A DNA stretch of 52,583 nucleotides from a virus (IMGVR_UViG_3300010371_000043:1-52583), one strand, 5' to 3'; positions 41,230-47,553 are shown, numbered from the stretch's first letter. Made by a program: numbers and translations. Notes: generated by a model from the sequence alone, not told the origin.

Positions 41230-41785
41230 TCCCCATGTCGCGCTCGCCGACGCCAGCGATTTTTGCAAAGAGCTTTGCCGCTTCAACGACGCCGGGCAGG
41301 CCCTCACTCTTGTTACCCATGCGGATGGCAAGATCAGGGAGCTTGTCTTCGAGGGCGGCTGCGGCTTGCGCCTTGATCCGCTCTGGGGTGGACATCGCGC
41401 TGTTCCACTCGATGACGGACGCGTAGAGCGCGGCTTTGAAGAACTCGTTGTGCTCGCGGAGGAAGTCATACTGCACCCGGTTGAGGCCGTAGTCTTTGAG
41501 GATGTCGAGTTGTGGTCGGATGTCCATGGCCAACTCGCGCGCCAGTCTCGCCAGCATCTGCGCGGTAAGCGCCGGCAGGGAGAGGAGCGCCTTCGCCGCC
41601 TGCACGCCGTCGGGGGTCAGCTTTGTTACCGTGGCGGTAACAGCGGCATCGAGGCCCGCCTGCTCCTCGGGCGCCGCCTGCGCGCGACTGAGAACAGCAT
41701 AGATCGAGCCGTCGCTCGGCTCCTTCCACACTGCGTTCGGGTTGGTGAGGACCGCCGCAAAGCCGGTATCGACTGGCTCGTCCAT
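40970..41785 (-). CDS. Terminase small subunit candidate / DNA-binding packaging protein (271 aa)
   Basis: The start MDEPVDTGFAAVLTNPNAVW at 41785 overlaps the upstream stop (TGATG). Ala-rich helical middle (LLSLPALTAQMLARLARELA; GLNRVQYDFLREHNEFFKAA) and a region AAAALEDKLPDLAIRMGNKS to AAKLFAKIAGVGERD, then a strand FTITINLGADERL, which recalls the oligomerisation part of small terminases in podoviruses. The C-terminal ~60 residues are low complexity and overlap another open frame. It contains a dispersed palindrome (VTATVT). The position upstream of the large subunit supports the call; no direct helix-turn-helix is certain. Confidence 0.6.
   Translation of the reverse strand: MDEPVDTGFAAVLTNPNAVWKEPSDGSIYAVLSRAQAAPEEQAGLDAAVTATVTKLTPDGVQAAKALLSLPALTAQMLARLARELAMDIRPQLDILKDYGLNRVQYDFLREHNEFFKAALYASVIEWNSAMSTPERIKAQAAAALEDKLPDLAIRMGNKSEGLPGVVEAAKLFAKIAGVGERDMGNVATGERFTITINLGADERLVVGAPKEISAAGVSAAGVGQIPVDAEGQDRAQALRPIAEGAGNASTFRLVSQAPSDRAAIPEDTKK
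41625..41641. promoter_or_regulatory. Dispersed palindrome copy 5 (GTTACCG-TGG-CGGTAAC), intragenic
   Basis: A perfect copy inside the small-terminase candidate gene, encoding VTATVT, ~145 bases after its start. Confidence 0.6.
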
Positions 41786-42153
41786 CAGTGGACCTTGTCT
41801 TCCTTCAACGGGCATTGCTTGAGGAGACAGGCAAGCTGACGCGCGTTGCCCGTCATGTCGGCGACACTGGCGATCAGGGCACACTGCGCCTCCAACACGT
41901 GCGCCGGGTCGAGGTAGCCCTCGTCGCAGGCCGCCTTGATGTTCGTCATCAGCCAGAGCTTGGCAGCTTGAGAATACGCCTTGACGGCGGCGTCGGCGAT
42001 CTGGGCGAACTCGCCGCGGGTGGTCTTGCGGTCATATGCGTCGATCAGAAGCAGCATGGCCCCGGTCTGCAACCGCGCGATCGTCTGCGGGGAGACCTCG
42101 GTGGACAGTGCTTCGACCATGAACTCTTCGTCGACAACCGGGTCGGCGGGCAT
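41785..42153 (-). CDS. Helical hypothetical protein (122 aa)
   Basis: The start MPADPVVDEEFMVEALSTEV at 42153 overlaps the upstream stop (TGATG). All-helical: SPQTIARLQTGAMLLLIDAY, EFAQIADAAVKAYSQAAKLW, and a Cys/His-containing end (EAQCALIASVADMTGNARQL). No motif recognised. The position before the terminase genes suggests a packaging or regulatory accessory. Confidence 0.6.
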   Translation of the reverse strand: MPADPVVDEEFMVEALSTEVSPQTIARLQTGAMLLLIDAYDRKTTRGEFAQIADAAVKAYSQAAKLWLMTNIKAACDEGYLDPAHVLEAQCALIASVADMTGNARQLACLLKQCPLKEDKVH

Positions 42154-42722
42154 CAGGCATTTCCTCCACCAGTGGCAAGGGCCGTAAGCATCACAAGCGC
42201 AGCCTCGCGGTGCACCGGGTCCATACGGTATCCAACCCCCCACACGGTGAGGATGTCGAAATTGAAAGGTTTCAGCTTTTTACGGAGATGGCAGACCATG
42301 ACATCGACCATCTTCTGGTCGGTCGGCTCCTTGTTCGTCCCATACATCAGCCGCGTGTGTTCGATCACGTCGTGCAAGGTTTGTTTGGAGACTTGCTGGC
42401 GCTTGAGGACGGCGGTCAGCAGGGCGGATTGGAGGCGGGTAGTTTTGAATTTCACGGAGCAGAGAAACTTGACCTGCTCCTCGTCGTTCAAGATATTGTG
42501 ATCCGATTGTGATCGGTTCGCGCGTGGCGATCCCGGTGGCCAGTCGTCCTTGGGGATGTCGACGATACGCCCTTCGAGCAGCGCGGTGGTCAGTATCTCG
42601 TAGACGTCCGACCCTGCTACCCTGATCGCCCGGGCGATCGCCCGAACTGGGATGCCCTCGTCAGCAAGGCGGATGGCGATGTCTTCTGGTGATGCGGCGA
42701 CAGGCTGGACGTCTGCTAACAT
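42153..42722 (-). CDS. OmpR/PhoB-type winged-helix transcription regulator without receiver domain (189 aa)
   Basis: The start MLADVQPVAASPEDIAIRLA has GGGAG upstream. The N-terminal part (EDIAIRLADEGIPVRAIARA to YEILTTALLEGRIVDIPKDD) is helix-turn-helix-like. The C-terminal ~95 residues are an OmpR-type winged helix: LQSALLTAVLKRQQVSKQTL, then MVDVMVCHLRKKLKPFNFDI and ILTVWGVGYRM, where the VWGxGYxM ending is the wing signature. No phosphorylation receiver is present. It is first in the packaging operon behind a strong promoter-like sequence, so it may be the late-gene regulator. Its binding site is unknown. Confidence 0.7.
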   Translation of the reverse strand: MLADVQPVAASPEDIAIRLADEGIPVRAIARAIRVAGSDVYEILTTALLEGRIVDIPKDDWPPGSPRANRSQSDHNILNDEEQVKFLCSVKFKTTRLQSALLTAVLKRQQVSKQTLHDVIEHTRLMYGTNKEPTDQKMVDVMVCHLRKKLKPFNFDILTVWGVGYRMDPVHREAALVMLTALATGGGNA

Positions 42723-42750
42723 GTGATGCGGCTCCCACTGACCGGAGGGG

Positions 42751-42780
42751 AGCATAAGTTAATTTTCTCGGAACTGTCAA
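42751..42780 (-). promoter_or_regulatory. Sigma70-like promoter for the regulator/packaging operon
   Basis: On the minus strand: TTGACA (42780-42775), an 18-base spacer and TATGCT (42756-42751). The -35 is a perfect consensus match. Transcription would begin about 42745, giving a ~20-base leader before the regulator ATG at 42722. It is the best promoter sequence I can see in the late region and suggests recognition by host RNA polymerase. Confidence 0.6.
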
Positions 42781-42927
42781 GCGGGTGATCAAAATAGCTC
42801 ACACGAGGGGAAGTAGGCTCGCCACCTTCTGACCCCCATCGGTAGGCGTCCGTGCAAACGCCGGAAGACGGCAGCGAGCCCGACGATGACACTATCGTGA
42901 TGGCGTTAACGAACCCCAAACGCCGAT

Positions 42928-42953
42928 GGCCCCGAAGCATTACCCTCGGGGCC
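42928..42953 (-). terminator. Intrinsic terminator upstream of the packaging operon
   Basis: GGCCCCGA stem, 10-base loop and TCGGGGCC stem, 28 bases after the stop of the gene at 42982. It is nearly identical to the post-capsid hairpin at 27381 (same length, a few loop changes). No long T-run follows. The rest of 42723-42981 holds only the promoter above; I see no gene in it. Confidence 0.6.
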
Positions 42954-42981
42954 ACCTTGCGTCATGTTTCGGTGAGTATCG

Positions 42982-43293
42982 TTACGCCGCCGGTGGAGTG
43001 GGGGGCGCCGGCGGTGCAAGCGCAGTCTCTGCCGCTGTCGAGCTTGTGTCAAGCGTCCCGGCGAGCGCATCGAGAGCGGTCTGGTCGGCCGCTGCCTGTG
43101 CCGGGTTCGGGAGTGCCGCCACGAGCTTGGCGACATCGCCGTCGACGCGAGCGACGGCGGCATTGATCTTGGTGAAATCGAGAGCCATGGCGTGTTGTCC
43201 TCTGAGCAGGTGGTGAAGCAGTTGGCGATCGGTGACGTATTGCAGCTTACCGTGGAACAGAAGCTCCTCGGTTTCTCTGATCCAGTCCATCAT
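42982..43293 (-). CDS. Small Ala/Pro-rich protein, possibly two nested starts (103 or 68 aa)
   Basis: The full frame begins MMDWIRETEELLFHGKLQYV with AAGGA upstream. An internal ATG at 43188 (MALDFTKINAAVARVDGDVA) has its own AGAGGA and starts a pattern seen in other phage proteins (MALDFxKIxAAV...). The C-terminus is an Ala-rich helix and a Pro/Ala tail. It may be one protein or a nested pair. Function unknown. Confidence 0.6.
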   Translation of the reverse strand: MMDWIRETEELLFHGKLQYVTDRQLLHHLLRGQHAMALDFTKINAAVARVDGDVAKLVAALPNPAQAAADQTALDALAGTLDTSSTAAETALAPPAPPTPPAA

Positions 43294-43316
43294 GACGGCA
43301 TATCCTTAAGCGAGAG

Positions 43317-43445
43317 TTAGCGGCGGCGGGGCGGCTTCTTATCGTAAAGGTGTTCCGCGACGAGCAACGCGCCGGCGACAAGCACGGCAACGAGGATCAT
43401 GCGCGCGGCCTCCACGGCCAGTACGAACGGAATATCGTTCATCAT
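43317..43445 (-). CDS. Single-pass membrane peptide (42 aa)
   Basis: MMNDIPFVLAVEAARMILVA continuing VLVAGALLVAEHLYDKK: a single hydrophobic helix (~14-31) with a basic C-terminal tail (KKPPRRR), so probably N-out. The start codons overlap the stop of the upstream 97-residue gene (ATGATGA). Function unknown; small membrane proteins recur in this phage. Confidence 0.65.
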   Translation of the reverse strand: MMNDIPFVLAVEAARMILVAVLVAGALLVAEHLYDKKPPRRR

Positions 43446-43735
43446 GTGTCCTTTGGTCGCGGGAACCGCGCTATCACCTTGCCACGCACGAGGCAGCGCC
43501 GCAGCCGCGTTGCCATCTGGGAACAGTCGTCCCCGCCGTCGTTGAAAGCGATGCTCGATGCCGTGGTGATGGTGGTCGGCGTGACGTCGAGCACGAACCC
43601 GACAGTCTCGCAGATGGAGTGCGGCACCAACTCCTCCTTGATCTTATTGATCTCCTTCCACCCCATCGAGGAATAGCTGCAGTGGTCGTCCCAGCGCATG
43701 TAGACGAGATCACCGACCTTCGGATTGAACTTCAT
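43442..43735 (-). CDS. Hypothetical protein, 97 aa
   Basis: MKFNPKVGDLVYMRWDDHCS suggests an SH3-like or Tudor-like barrel start (KVGDLVYMR), then KEINKIKEELVPHSICETVG and a basic C-terminus (RLRRCLVRGKVIARFPRP). The GDxVxM/R pattern is common in small regulatory or adaptor proteins. Its start overlaps the stop of the upstream 68-residue gene by 4 bases. Confidence 0.65.
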   Translation of the reverse strand: MKFNPKVGDLVYMRWDDHCSYSSMGWKEINKIKEELVPHSICETVGFVLDVTPTTITTASSIAFNDGGDDCSQMATRLRRCLVRGKVIARFPRPKDT

Positions 43736-43938
43736 GCCGCCACCGGCTTGGCCATGGACCCGAGGTGCGTACGGCCGATCATGGTGGTGGCGCGCTGCTC
43801 CTGCATCGGGGGCAGGTGCTGGGTGGCATGCGGCTGGCGGCAGATACCGTCAGGGTCGAGCGGGTCGCCGCACTTGTTGCAGTGGGTGGGGTTCGATGGG
43901 CGCACGGGATCGCTGCCGCGGTGAGCTACGTGTTGCAT
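43732..43938 (-). CDS. Small zinc-knuckle-like protein (68 aa)
   Basis: Contains CNKCGDPLDPDGIC with nearby histidines (THCNKC, RQPHATQH), a plausible single zinc site. The remainder is Pro/Gln-rich. It is coupled to the neighbouring genes by a 4-base overlap downstream and a 1-base gap upstream. Role unknown. Confidence 0.6.
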   Translation of the reverse strand: MQHVAHRGSDPVRPSNPTHCNKCGDPLDPDGICRQPHATQHLPPMQEQRATTMIGRTHLGSMAKPVAA

Positions 43939-43939
43939 T

Positions 43940-44254
43940 TCAGTTGCTCCCCCCGATGGAAGAGACCGAGGCTGTCATTGGCGGATCGTCGGCAGCGCTC
44001 GCGGCCTTGGTGGCGGCGATCTGTTTGTCGCGCTCGATCACCTGCCGCTTGGTCAGCGGCCCCTCGCTGATGCGGGTAATCATCAGGTGGTCGTGGATGT
44101 TGAAATAGACGTCGCCGCCCGGCAGCACGAACTGCGGCTTCTGCGTCTCCCATTTGCCGGTGCCCGCGGACAGGTCGCCGACATAGGCGCGGGTGACGAC
44201 TTTGACTTTCCAGTTGGCGTAAAGCCCGACGGTGACACGGACGGAAGTAGTCAT
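43940..44254 (-). CDS. Hypothetical protein, 104 aa
   Basis: A beta-rich N-terminal half (TTSVRVTVGLYANWKVKVVT, FVLPGGDVYFNIHDHLMITR) followed by a helical, Ala/Ser-rich C-terminus (LTKRQVIERDKQIAATKAAS). Fairly typical of small phage accessory proteins; no function is suggested. It opens the coupled group 43317-44254. The leader 44255-44457 has no other gene. Confidence 0.65.
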   Translation of the reverse strand: MTTSVRVTVGLYANWKVKVVTRAYVGDLSAGTGKWETQKPQFVLPGGDVYFNIHDHLMITRISEGPLTKRQVIERDKQIAATKAASAADDPPMTASVSSIGGSN

Positions 44255-44401
44255 GGGGACGGCTCCAAGGGATGCGATCTCACCGGCGCCCTGTACATCC
44301 GAGGGCTCTCCCGTGAGACCGTGGGGGTCAGGGAAACATCACCTTGTCACCTTAATAAAGGGTTAAAATGGGTTTTTGGCTCCTAGGTATTTCCGGGGCG
44401 G

Positions 44402-44484
44402 GTCTCGCGCAGCGAGACGGGGGGCGCCCGTCCATGCTACCGGGGGGCGCGCGAAAGCCCCCGACGGGGCGAACCCGTCGGGGG
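44402..44484 (-). terminator. Two hairpins after the 68-aa gene (terminator region)
   Basis: 44458-44484: CCCCCGACGGG, 5-base loop, CCCGTCGGGGG, a very stable stem 28 bases downstream of the stop at 44513. 44402-44418: GTCTCGC-GCA-GCGAGAC, a second perfect stem. No clear T-run, but the tandem arrangement fits transcription termination between the first leftward gene and the next operon. The remainder of 44255-44512 has no gene I can support. Confidence 0.6.
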
Positions 44485-44512
44485 ATCAGGTCAGGAACTG
44501 GTTAGCAAGGTG

Positions 44513-44719
44513 TTACTTCGCGGGTTTCTCGTAGGCCGAGTTGGGAACTGTCACATTCAGGGACACTCCCACATTGCCGAAGCGGGTAAAGCCACGGGTG
44601 GATGCCACGGTGAACGACTTGCCAGAGGCTGACTTGGGCGCATTCTTGCACGCCTCAGGCGACACGTCGATTTCGAGGAACAGCTTGCCGTCTTTGATGG
44701 TGCCGTTGATATTGGACAT
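44513..44719 (-). CDS. Small protein next to the origin-like region (68 aa)
   Basis: MSNINGTIKDGKLFLEIDVS, a beta-rich protein with SGKSFTVASTRGFTRFGNVG and a C-terminal VSLNVTVPNSAYEKP. The pattern resembles a small conserved phage protein of unknown function. It is the first leftward gene from the divergent region and has its own terminators, so it may be expressed early and separately from the late genes. Confidence 0.65.
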   Translation of the reverse strand: MSNINGTIKDGKLFLEIDVSPEACKNAPKSASGKSFTVASTRGFTRFGNVGVSLNVTVPNSAYEKPAK

Positions 44720-44869
44720 GATGTAGACCTTTCAGGGTGAAGAGGCGGCCGCCAATCGGCCGGCTCACACTCGCCGCGTCGAACGGCCTGCAAGGTGGTA
44801 GCGCTCGACAGTTACACTGCCCTAGGCTAAAAACTGAGCGATTAAGCCATGCGCTCTAAACACGTCTAA

Positions 44870-45474
44870 AATGTCCAATAAGTGTCCAATCTGGTTTGGA
44901 CACTTCTTTGTGAGAGATTTCAACCACTTAACCCCTAAAAGGCATAAGTGTCCAGTTTTTTTGAAAACAAGACCCCCTACGTAGCACCTTCCTACCCCCT
45001 ACCCCTCCCCCCCCCTCCAATACTTCTTTAACCTTTGGCAGAAAATCGTCCGGCAGAAAAATATCTGTCTTTGTAAATAGTATTATTAGGAGAACAAAAC
45101 ATAAACACAGCTACTATTAGTGGTATGGCCTCGAAAAAGGTGAAAAGGTTAAAATTCTATTCGGGTAGGGGGGAGGGGTGGGGGGTAGGTAAGCCCGAGG
45201 TAGGGTCATTTGTTTTCAAAAAGTTGGACACTTGGACACTTATATACCATTTTACCACAACGCACTTGCACCATCACGTCCCCGTTACCTGAGCTACGCT
45301 CCCAGCACATAGTGCCCACGACCTCAATAAGTGTCCACCGCAAATTACGCTATACCTCGATACCACATGGCTGGCGCTCTCCGAGCCGCGCTCTGCCGCT
45401 CTCCGTCGCTCGATAGCGGTATCATGATATAGCAGATTATCGCGTGGACACTTTCGCGACCATTGGACACTTAT
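44870..45474. repeat. Iteron-like repeat family, consensus TTGGACACTTAT
   Basis: Copies in both orientations. Forward (TTGGACACTT type): 44896-44905, 45224-45233, 45232-45243, 45445-45454 (partial), 45463-45474. Reverse (ATAAGTGTCCAA type): 44870-44878 (partial, AATGTCCAA), 44878-44890, 44944-44954, 45327-45337. Two forward copies overlap by two bases. Such clustered 10-12-base repeats are typical of initiator or repressor binding sites. Confidence 0.75.
44946..45240. repeat. Long imperfect inverted repeat with C-rich and G-rich tracts
   Basis: The left arm (44946-45036) and right arm (45143-45240) are reverse complements over ~90 bases with interruptions: each has AAGTGTCCA, then a T-run, GAAAACAA, a pyrimidine tract (left CCTACCCCCTACCCCTCC; right the complement, 45163-45189 as GGGTAGGGGGGAGGGG), then a TTTAACCTTT-type element. 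The ~105-base centre is AT-rich. It could extrude a cruciform; the G-rich strand of each arm could also form a quadruplex. Confidence 0.7.
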
Positions 45475-45541
45475 CGACCTAGCCACCCCTCATGGGGGCG
45501 TTCGGCCCGGCGGGATCGGCGCGCCGCGATCGGCCCGCCGC

Positions 45542-45558
45542 GTTACCGCTGCGGTAAC
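45542..45558. promoter_or_regulatory. Dispersed palindrome copy 6 (GTTACCG-CTG-CGGTAAC), before first early gene
   Basis: A perfect copy 35 bases upstream of the first rightward start (45594). This is the expected place for an operator controlling the early unit. Confidence 0.7.
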
Positions 45559-45593
45559 GGAACCCCTCCCGACTTGAAAGGTCACAAGCTACC

Positions 45594-45929
45594 ATGACGA
45601 AGATCAATCACCGCTCGAACTCGCTGCACCCGGCGCGGCGCACCGCCGCTGCCTACGACAGCCTTGAATTGGCCACGTTGGCTTGGCTCGATGCCAGCAG
45701 GCACATCGCCACATCCCGCAATGCAGCGCCCACCCTGTCACTACGGTCTTTCCCCATGCCGTCCATCCCCTTCAGAGAAGGCGCAGACGTGATCCAGCCG
45801 GTGCGCAAGTATCCGGCAGCGCCAGCCTTCGGGCGCCGTGGAGCGCCTCGCCAGTTCGCTTGCAGCATGAACTGCGGCTCGCCGGCCTGTGTGAGCGGCT
45901 GCACCCGGCAGAACGGAGGGTCACGTTAA
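45594..45929 (+). CDS. First early protein, Cys-rich C-terminus (111 aa)
   Basis: MTKINHRSNSLHPARRTAAA, a helical middle (DSLELATLAWLDASRHIATS) and a C-terminal Cys cluster (FACSMNCGSPACVSGCTRQN) that could hold a metal. GAAAGG lies ~12 bases upstream. Its stop overlaps the next start (TAATG). Other frames are also open here, so the exact gene is less certain than its neighbours. Function unknown; the first gene after the divergent region is often regulatory or host-directed. Confidence 0.55.
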   Translation: MTKINHRSNSLHPARRTAAAYDSLELATLAWLDASRHIATSRNAAPTLSLRSFPMPSIPFREGADVIQPVRKYPAAPAFGRRGAPRQFACSMNCGSPACVSGCTRQNGGSR

Positions 45930-46117
45930 TGGCACTGGCAAACGACGAAGGGCCGATCCGGAGCGTGGTCGGCAAGACTATCCAGTCGGCAGTGGCGGCT
46001 CTTGATGTGAGTGGCTATGGCTTTGTCCATCTGACCTTCACGGACGGTACGTCGCTGACCGTGGAGGAACTCGGGCAGTGCGGCGAGATCAGGTACTGGA
46101 TCGGGGAGGATGCGTGA
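45929..46117 (+). CDS. Small early protein (62 aa)
   Basis: MALANDEGPIRSVVGKTIQS, then SGYGFVHLTFTDGTSLTVEE and a short acidic end. A compact alpha-beta protein with a strand pattern (VHLTFTDG) common in small phage proteins of unknown function. GGAGGG precedes the start. Overlapping both neighbours by one base shows coupling. Confidence 0.65.
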   Translation: MALANDEGPIRSVVGKTIQSAVAALDVSGYGFVHLTFTDGTSLTVEELGQCGEIRYWIGEDA

Positions 46118-46302
46118 TGGAGAAAGGCACGTTCAGCGATCCGAAGTGCGCGCGTTGCCGCGCCTTCCCGGTGTCCGTCATCCGGGAAGGCCGCGACGTG
46201 TTCATCACTGTGCGCTATGACATAGGCGGCCAAGATGAAGCCGCACGATATGCATCGCTGACCGACGACGAAGCGCTGGCAAGCCTGTGGTGGCGAGCAT
46301 GA
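46117..46302 (+). CDS. Small early protein with CxxC (61 aa)
   Basis: MEKGTFSDPKCARCRAFPVS, then IREGRDVFITVRYDIGGQDE and SLTDDEALASLWWRA. The CARC pair could be half of a zinc site or a redox pair; no second pair is present. The start overlaps the upstream stop (TGATG). Function unknown. Confidence 0.65.
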   Translation: MEKGTFSDPKCARCRAFPVSVIREGRDVFITVRYDIGGQDEAARYASLTDDEALASLWWRA

Positions 46303-46315
46303 TGGAGGTGCTGTG

Positions 46316-46558
46316 ATGCGTGGCCGTCCGAAAGCAGCCGCTACCATGCGGCACACCGCAATCGTATTGCCAGAAACCTTGCTAACTCGGCTTAAGGAGG
46401 CTGGGGCGGCAAGTGGTCGTGGGTTCAGTGGCGAGGTGCGTCACCGCCTGATTGCGAGCCTTGAACAAGGTGACGTGGTAGATCGACCGCGGCTTGCTCC
46501 TGCGCAACGGGACTACGTGGTCAACATCGTCAAGGAAATGGTGGAGGGCTTGCGATGA
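46316..46558 (+). CDS. Ribbon-helix-helix (Arc/MetJ-type) DNA-binding protein (80 aa)
   Basis: MRGRPKAAATMRHTAIVLPE: the beta strand MRHTAIVLPE and helices LLTRLKEAGAASGRGFSGEV and RHRLIASLEQ form a ribbon-helix-helix domain; the basic N-terminus adds DNA contacts. A C-terminal helix (RDYVVNIVKEMVEGLR) may mediate oligomerisation. GGAGG is 7 bases upstream. Arc-type proteins bind palindromes as dimers of dimers, making it the most attractive phage-encoded candidate to bind the dispersed GTTACCG dyads, though this is not shown. Confidence 0.75.
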   Translation: MRGRPKAAATMRHTAIVLPETLLTRLKEAGAASGRGFSGEVRHRLIASLEQGDVVDRPRLAPAQRDYVVNIVKEMVEGLR

Positions 46559-46692
46559 TCGGGATCGCAGTGATGCTGTTAGGCATTGCCGGGCTGCTGT
46601 GGATGATCTACGGCGAGTTGTGCCTGATCCGCAAGATCATGGATCGGCAAACGGGATGGAGCGAGCCCACATGGTGGAGTGGCCCCACATGA
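46555..46692 (+). CDS. Single-pass membrane peptide (45 aa)
   Basis: MIGIAVMLLGIAGLLWMIYG is one membrane helix beginning almost at the N-terminus; the tail is short and Trp/Pro-rich (RKIMDRQTGWSEPTWWSGPT). The start overlaps the stop of the ribbon-helix-helix gene (ATGA). One of four small membrane proteins in the early region; function unknown. Confidence 0.65.
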   Translation: MIGIAVMLLGIAGLLWMIYGELCLIRKIMDRQTGWSEPTWWSGPT

Positions 46693-46967
46693 TCAACAGA
46701 GCGGTGACCATGCGGCAGTACCCTGATGACTATCCCCACGTTCGCGCCTCGTCCTATTGCGTAGGGTGCGAAGGTACGAAGGAAGCAGGGCTAGTGTTGT
46801 GCTGGCCTTGCTGGCGCGCCCTGAAACATGCTTCGCGGGTCGAGCAAGCGGCAGTGGACAACAAGCTTGATCTCCAAGAGGTGCGCCTTGCGGCGCACTT
46901 TGCCCTACAGGCGAGGTTCGCACCGATCGAAAGCCGCGAAGTGGTGGAATATGGAAAGGAGTTTTAA
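46689..46967 (+). CDS. Small zinc-ribbon-like early protein (92 aa)
   Basis: The start MINRAVTMRQYPDDYPHVRA at 46689 overlaps the previous stop (ATGA), with GGAG upstream. It has SYCVGCEGTKEAGLVLCWPC, two CxxC pairs 11 residues apart, so a zinc ribbon or knuckle is likely; a helical C-terminal half follows (RVEQAAVDNKLDLQEVRLAA). Possibly a DNA- or RNA-polymerase-binding regulator; no closer family recognised. Confidence 0.65.
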   Translation: MINRAVTMRQYPDDYPHVRASSYCVGCEGTKEAGLVLCWPCWRALKHASRVEQAAVDNKLDLQEVRLAAHFALQARFAPIESREVVEYGKEF

Positions 46968-46968
46968 C

Positions 46969-47154
46969 ATGAGAGATTATCGACCAGACCAATCGGATCG
47001 CGACAATCTTAAGGTCGCGACGCTGACCGGCATTCGCATTACGGAATGCAACGACGGCATGTGGGCGTGGACTGATGGAGCCGTTGGCAATTGTGGCTTC
47101 CAGACCAAATGGGAAGCCGCGCGCGATGCACTGGCAGGAAGGAAAGGGAGTTAA
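46969..47154 (+). CDS. Small early protein (61 aa)
   Basis: MRDYRPDQSDRDNLKVATLT, then GIRITECNDGMWAWTDGAVG and a helical end. A strand-rich protein with one Cys pair (ECNDG, GNCGF) too far apart to judge. A clear AAAGGAG lies ~7 bases before the ATG. Same leader style (GAGTTTTAACATGAG) as the gene at 47156. Function unknown. Confidence 0.65.
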   Translation: MRDYRPDQSDRDNLKVATLTGIRITECNDGMWAWTDGAVGNCGFQTKWEAARDALAGRKGS

Positions 47155-47155
47155 C

Positions 47156-47308
47156 ATGAGAAAGCGTGAAGTGAGTAAAGTTCATCGTTGGATCGAAACC
47201 AACGTGGACCGCGATCAGGCTGCGCTGGGCTTCGTGATCGCGCTCCTATCGAGCATCACCATTGTGGTTGGTGCAGCGTTTGCGGTGAGCACATGGCTAC
47301 TCGGGTAG
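47156..47308 (+). CDS. Single-pass membrane peptide (50 aa)
   Basis: A basic N-terminus (MRKREVSKVHRWIETNVDRD) and one C-terminal membrane helix (ALGFVIALLSSITIVVGAAF to AVSTWLLG). The orientation is probably N-in. AAAGGGAG is upstream. Function unknown. Confidence 0.65.
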   Translation: MRKREVSKVHRWIETNVDRDQAALGFVIALLSSITIVVGAAFAVSTWLLG

Positions 47309-47553
47309 ACAACTCGGCCCACGAGCGAGCCGAGCGCAGGAAGTATTGCGGCACTTGTGGTTGTCACTACCACAACCGCTTCAATCCCGAGCGCGGCTGG
47401 CCCGAGTGTCCGCACAATCCCGAGCGCGGCTGGCCCGAGTGTCCGCACTATCACGTCAACATCGTGGAGCTTCACGATGAAGAGGCTGTGCTGGCGCACC
47501 GTGCGAAAAGGGTTTTGGCAGCGAAGTTCGCACCAAAGAAGGAGCACGCATGA
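47293..47553 (+). CDS. Cys/His-rich early protein with internal duplication (86 aa)
   Basis: MATRVDNSAHERAERRKYCG, then CGTCGCHYHNRF and two adjacent identical units NPERGWPECPH encoded by an exact 33-base tandem duplication (47383-47448). With four Cys in the first part and the added Cys/His of each unit, it may bind one or two zinc ions. The C-terminal helix (DEEAVLAHRAKRVLAAKFAP) is charged. The start overlaps the end of the previous gene by 16 bases; the ribosome-binding site is weak. Confidence 0.6.
   Translation: MATRVDNSAHERAERRKYCGTCGCHYHNRFNPERGWPECPHNPERGWPECPHYHVNIVELHDEEAVLAHRAKRVLAAKFAPKKEHA
47383..47448 (+). repeat. Exact 33-base tandem duplication (two units)
   Basis: Units at 47383-47415 and 47416-47448 are identical, encoding NPERGWPECPH twice. 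The absence of any difference implies a recent event. The in-frame length adds exactly 11 residues. Confidence 0.85.

Larger units (their letters stand above)
44720..45593. other. Gene-free divergent region: candidate replication origin and regulatory hub
   Basis: About 870 bases without a convincing gene, between divergent transcription units. It is distinctly AT-rich in the centre (45050-45160) in an otherwise GC-rich genome, and carries a 12-base repeat family (44870-45474), an imperfect long inverted repeat (44946-45036 with 45143-45240) and C-rich/G-rich tracts. At its right edge lies a copy of the dispersed palindrome (45542). These features together are typical of a replication origin or a major switch region. 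No promoter box is clear enough to mark. Confidence 0.6.

Noticed and set aside
42716-42955. A 79-residue leftward frame upstream of the winged-helix regulator
   Set aside because: It crosses the promoter and terminator hairpin, has no ribosome-binding site and no coding pattern.
45210-45416. A 68-residue frame in the divergent region
   Set aside because: It runs through the iteron and inverted-repeat sequences, has no ribosome-binding site and no protein-like pattern.
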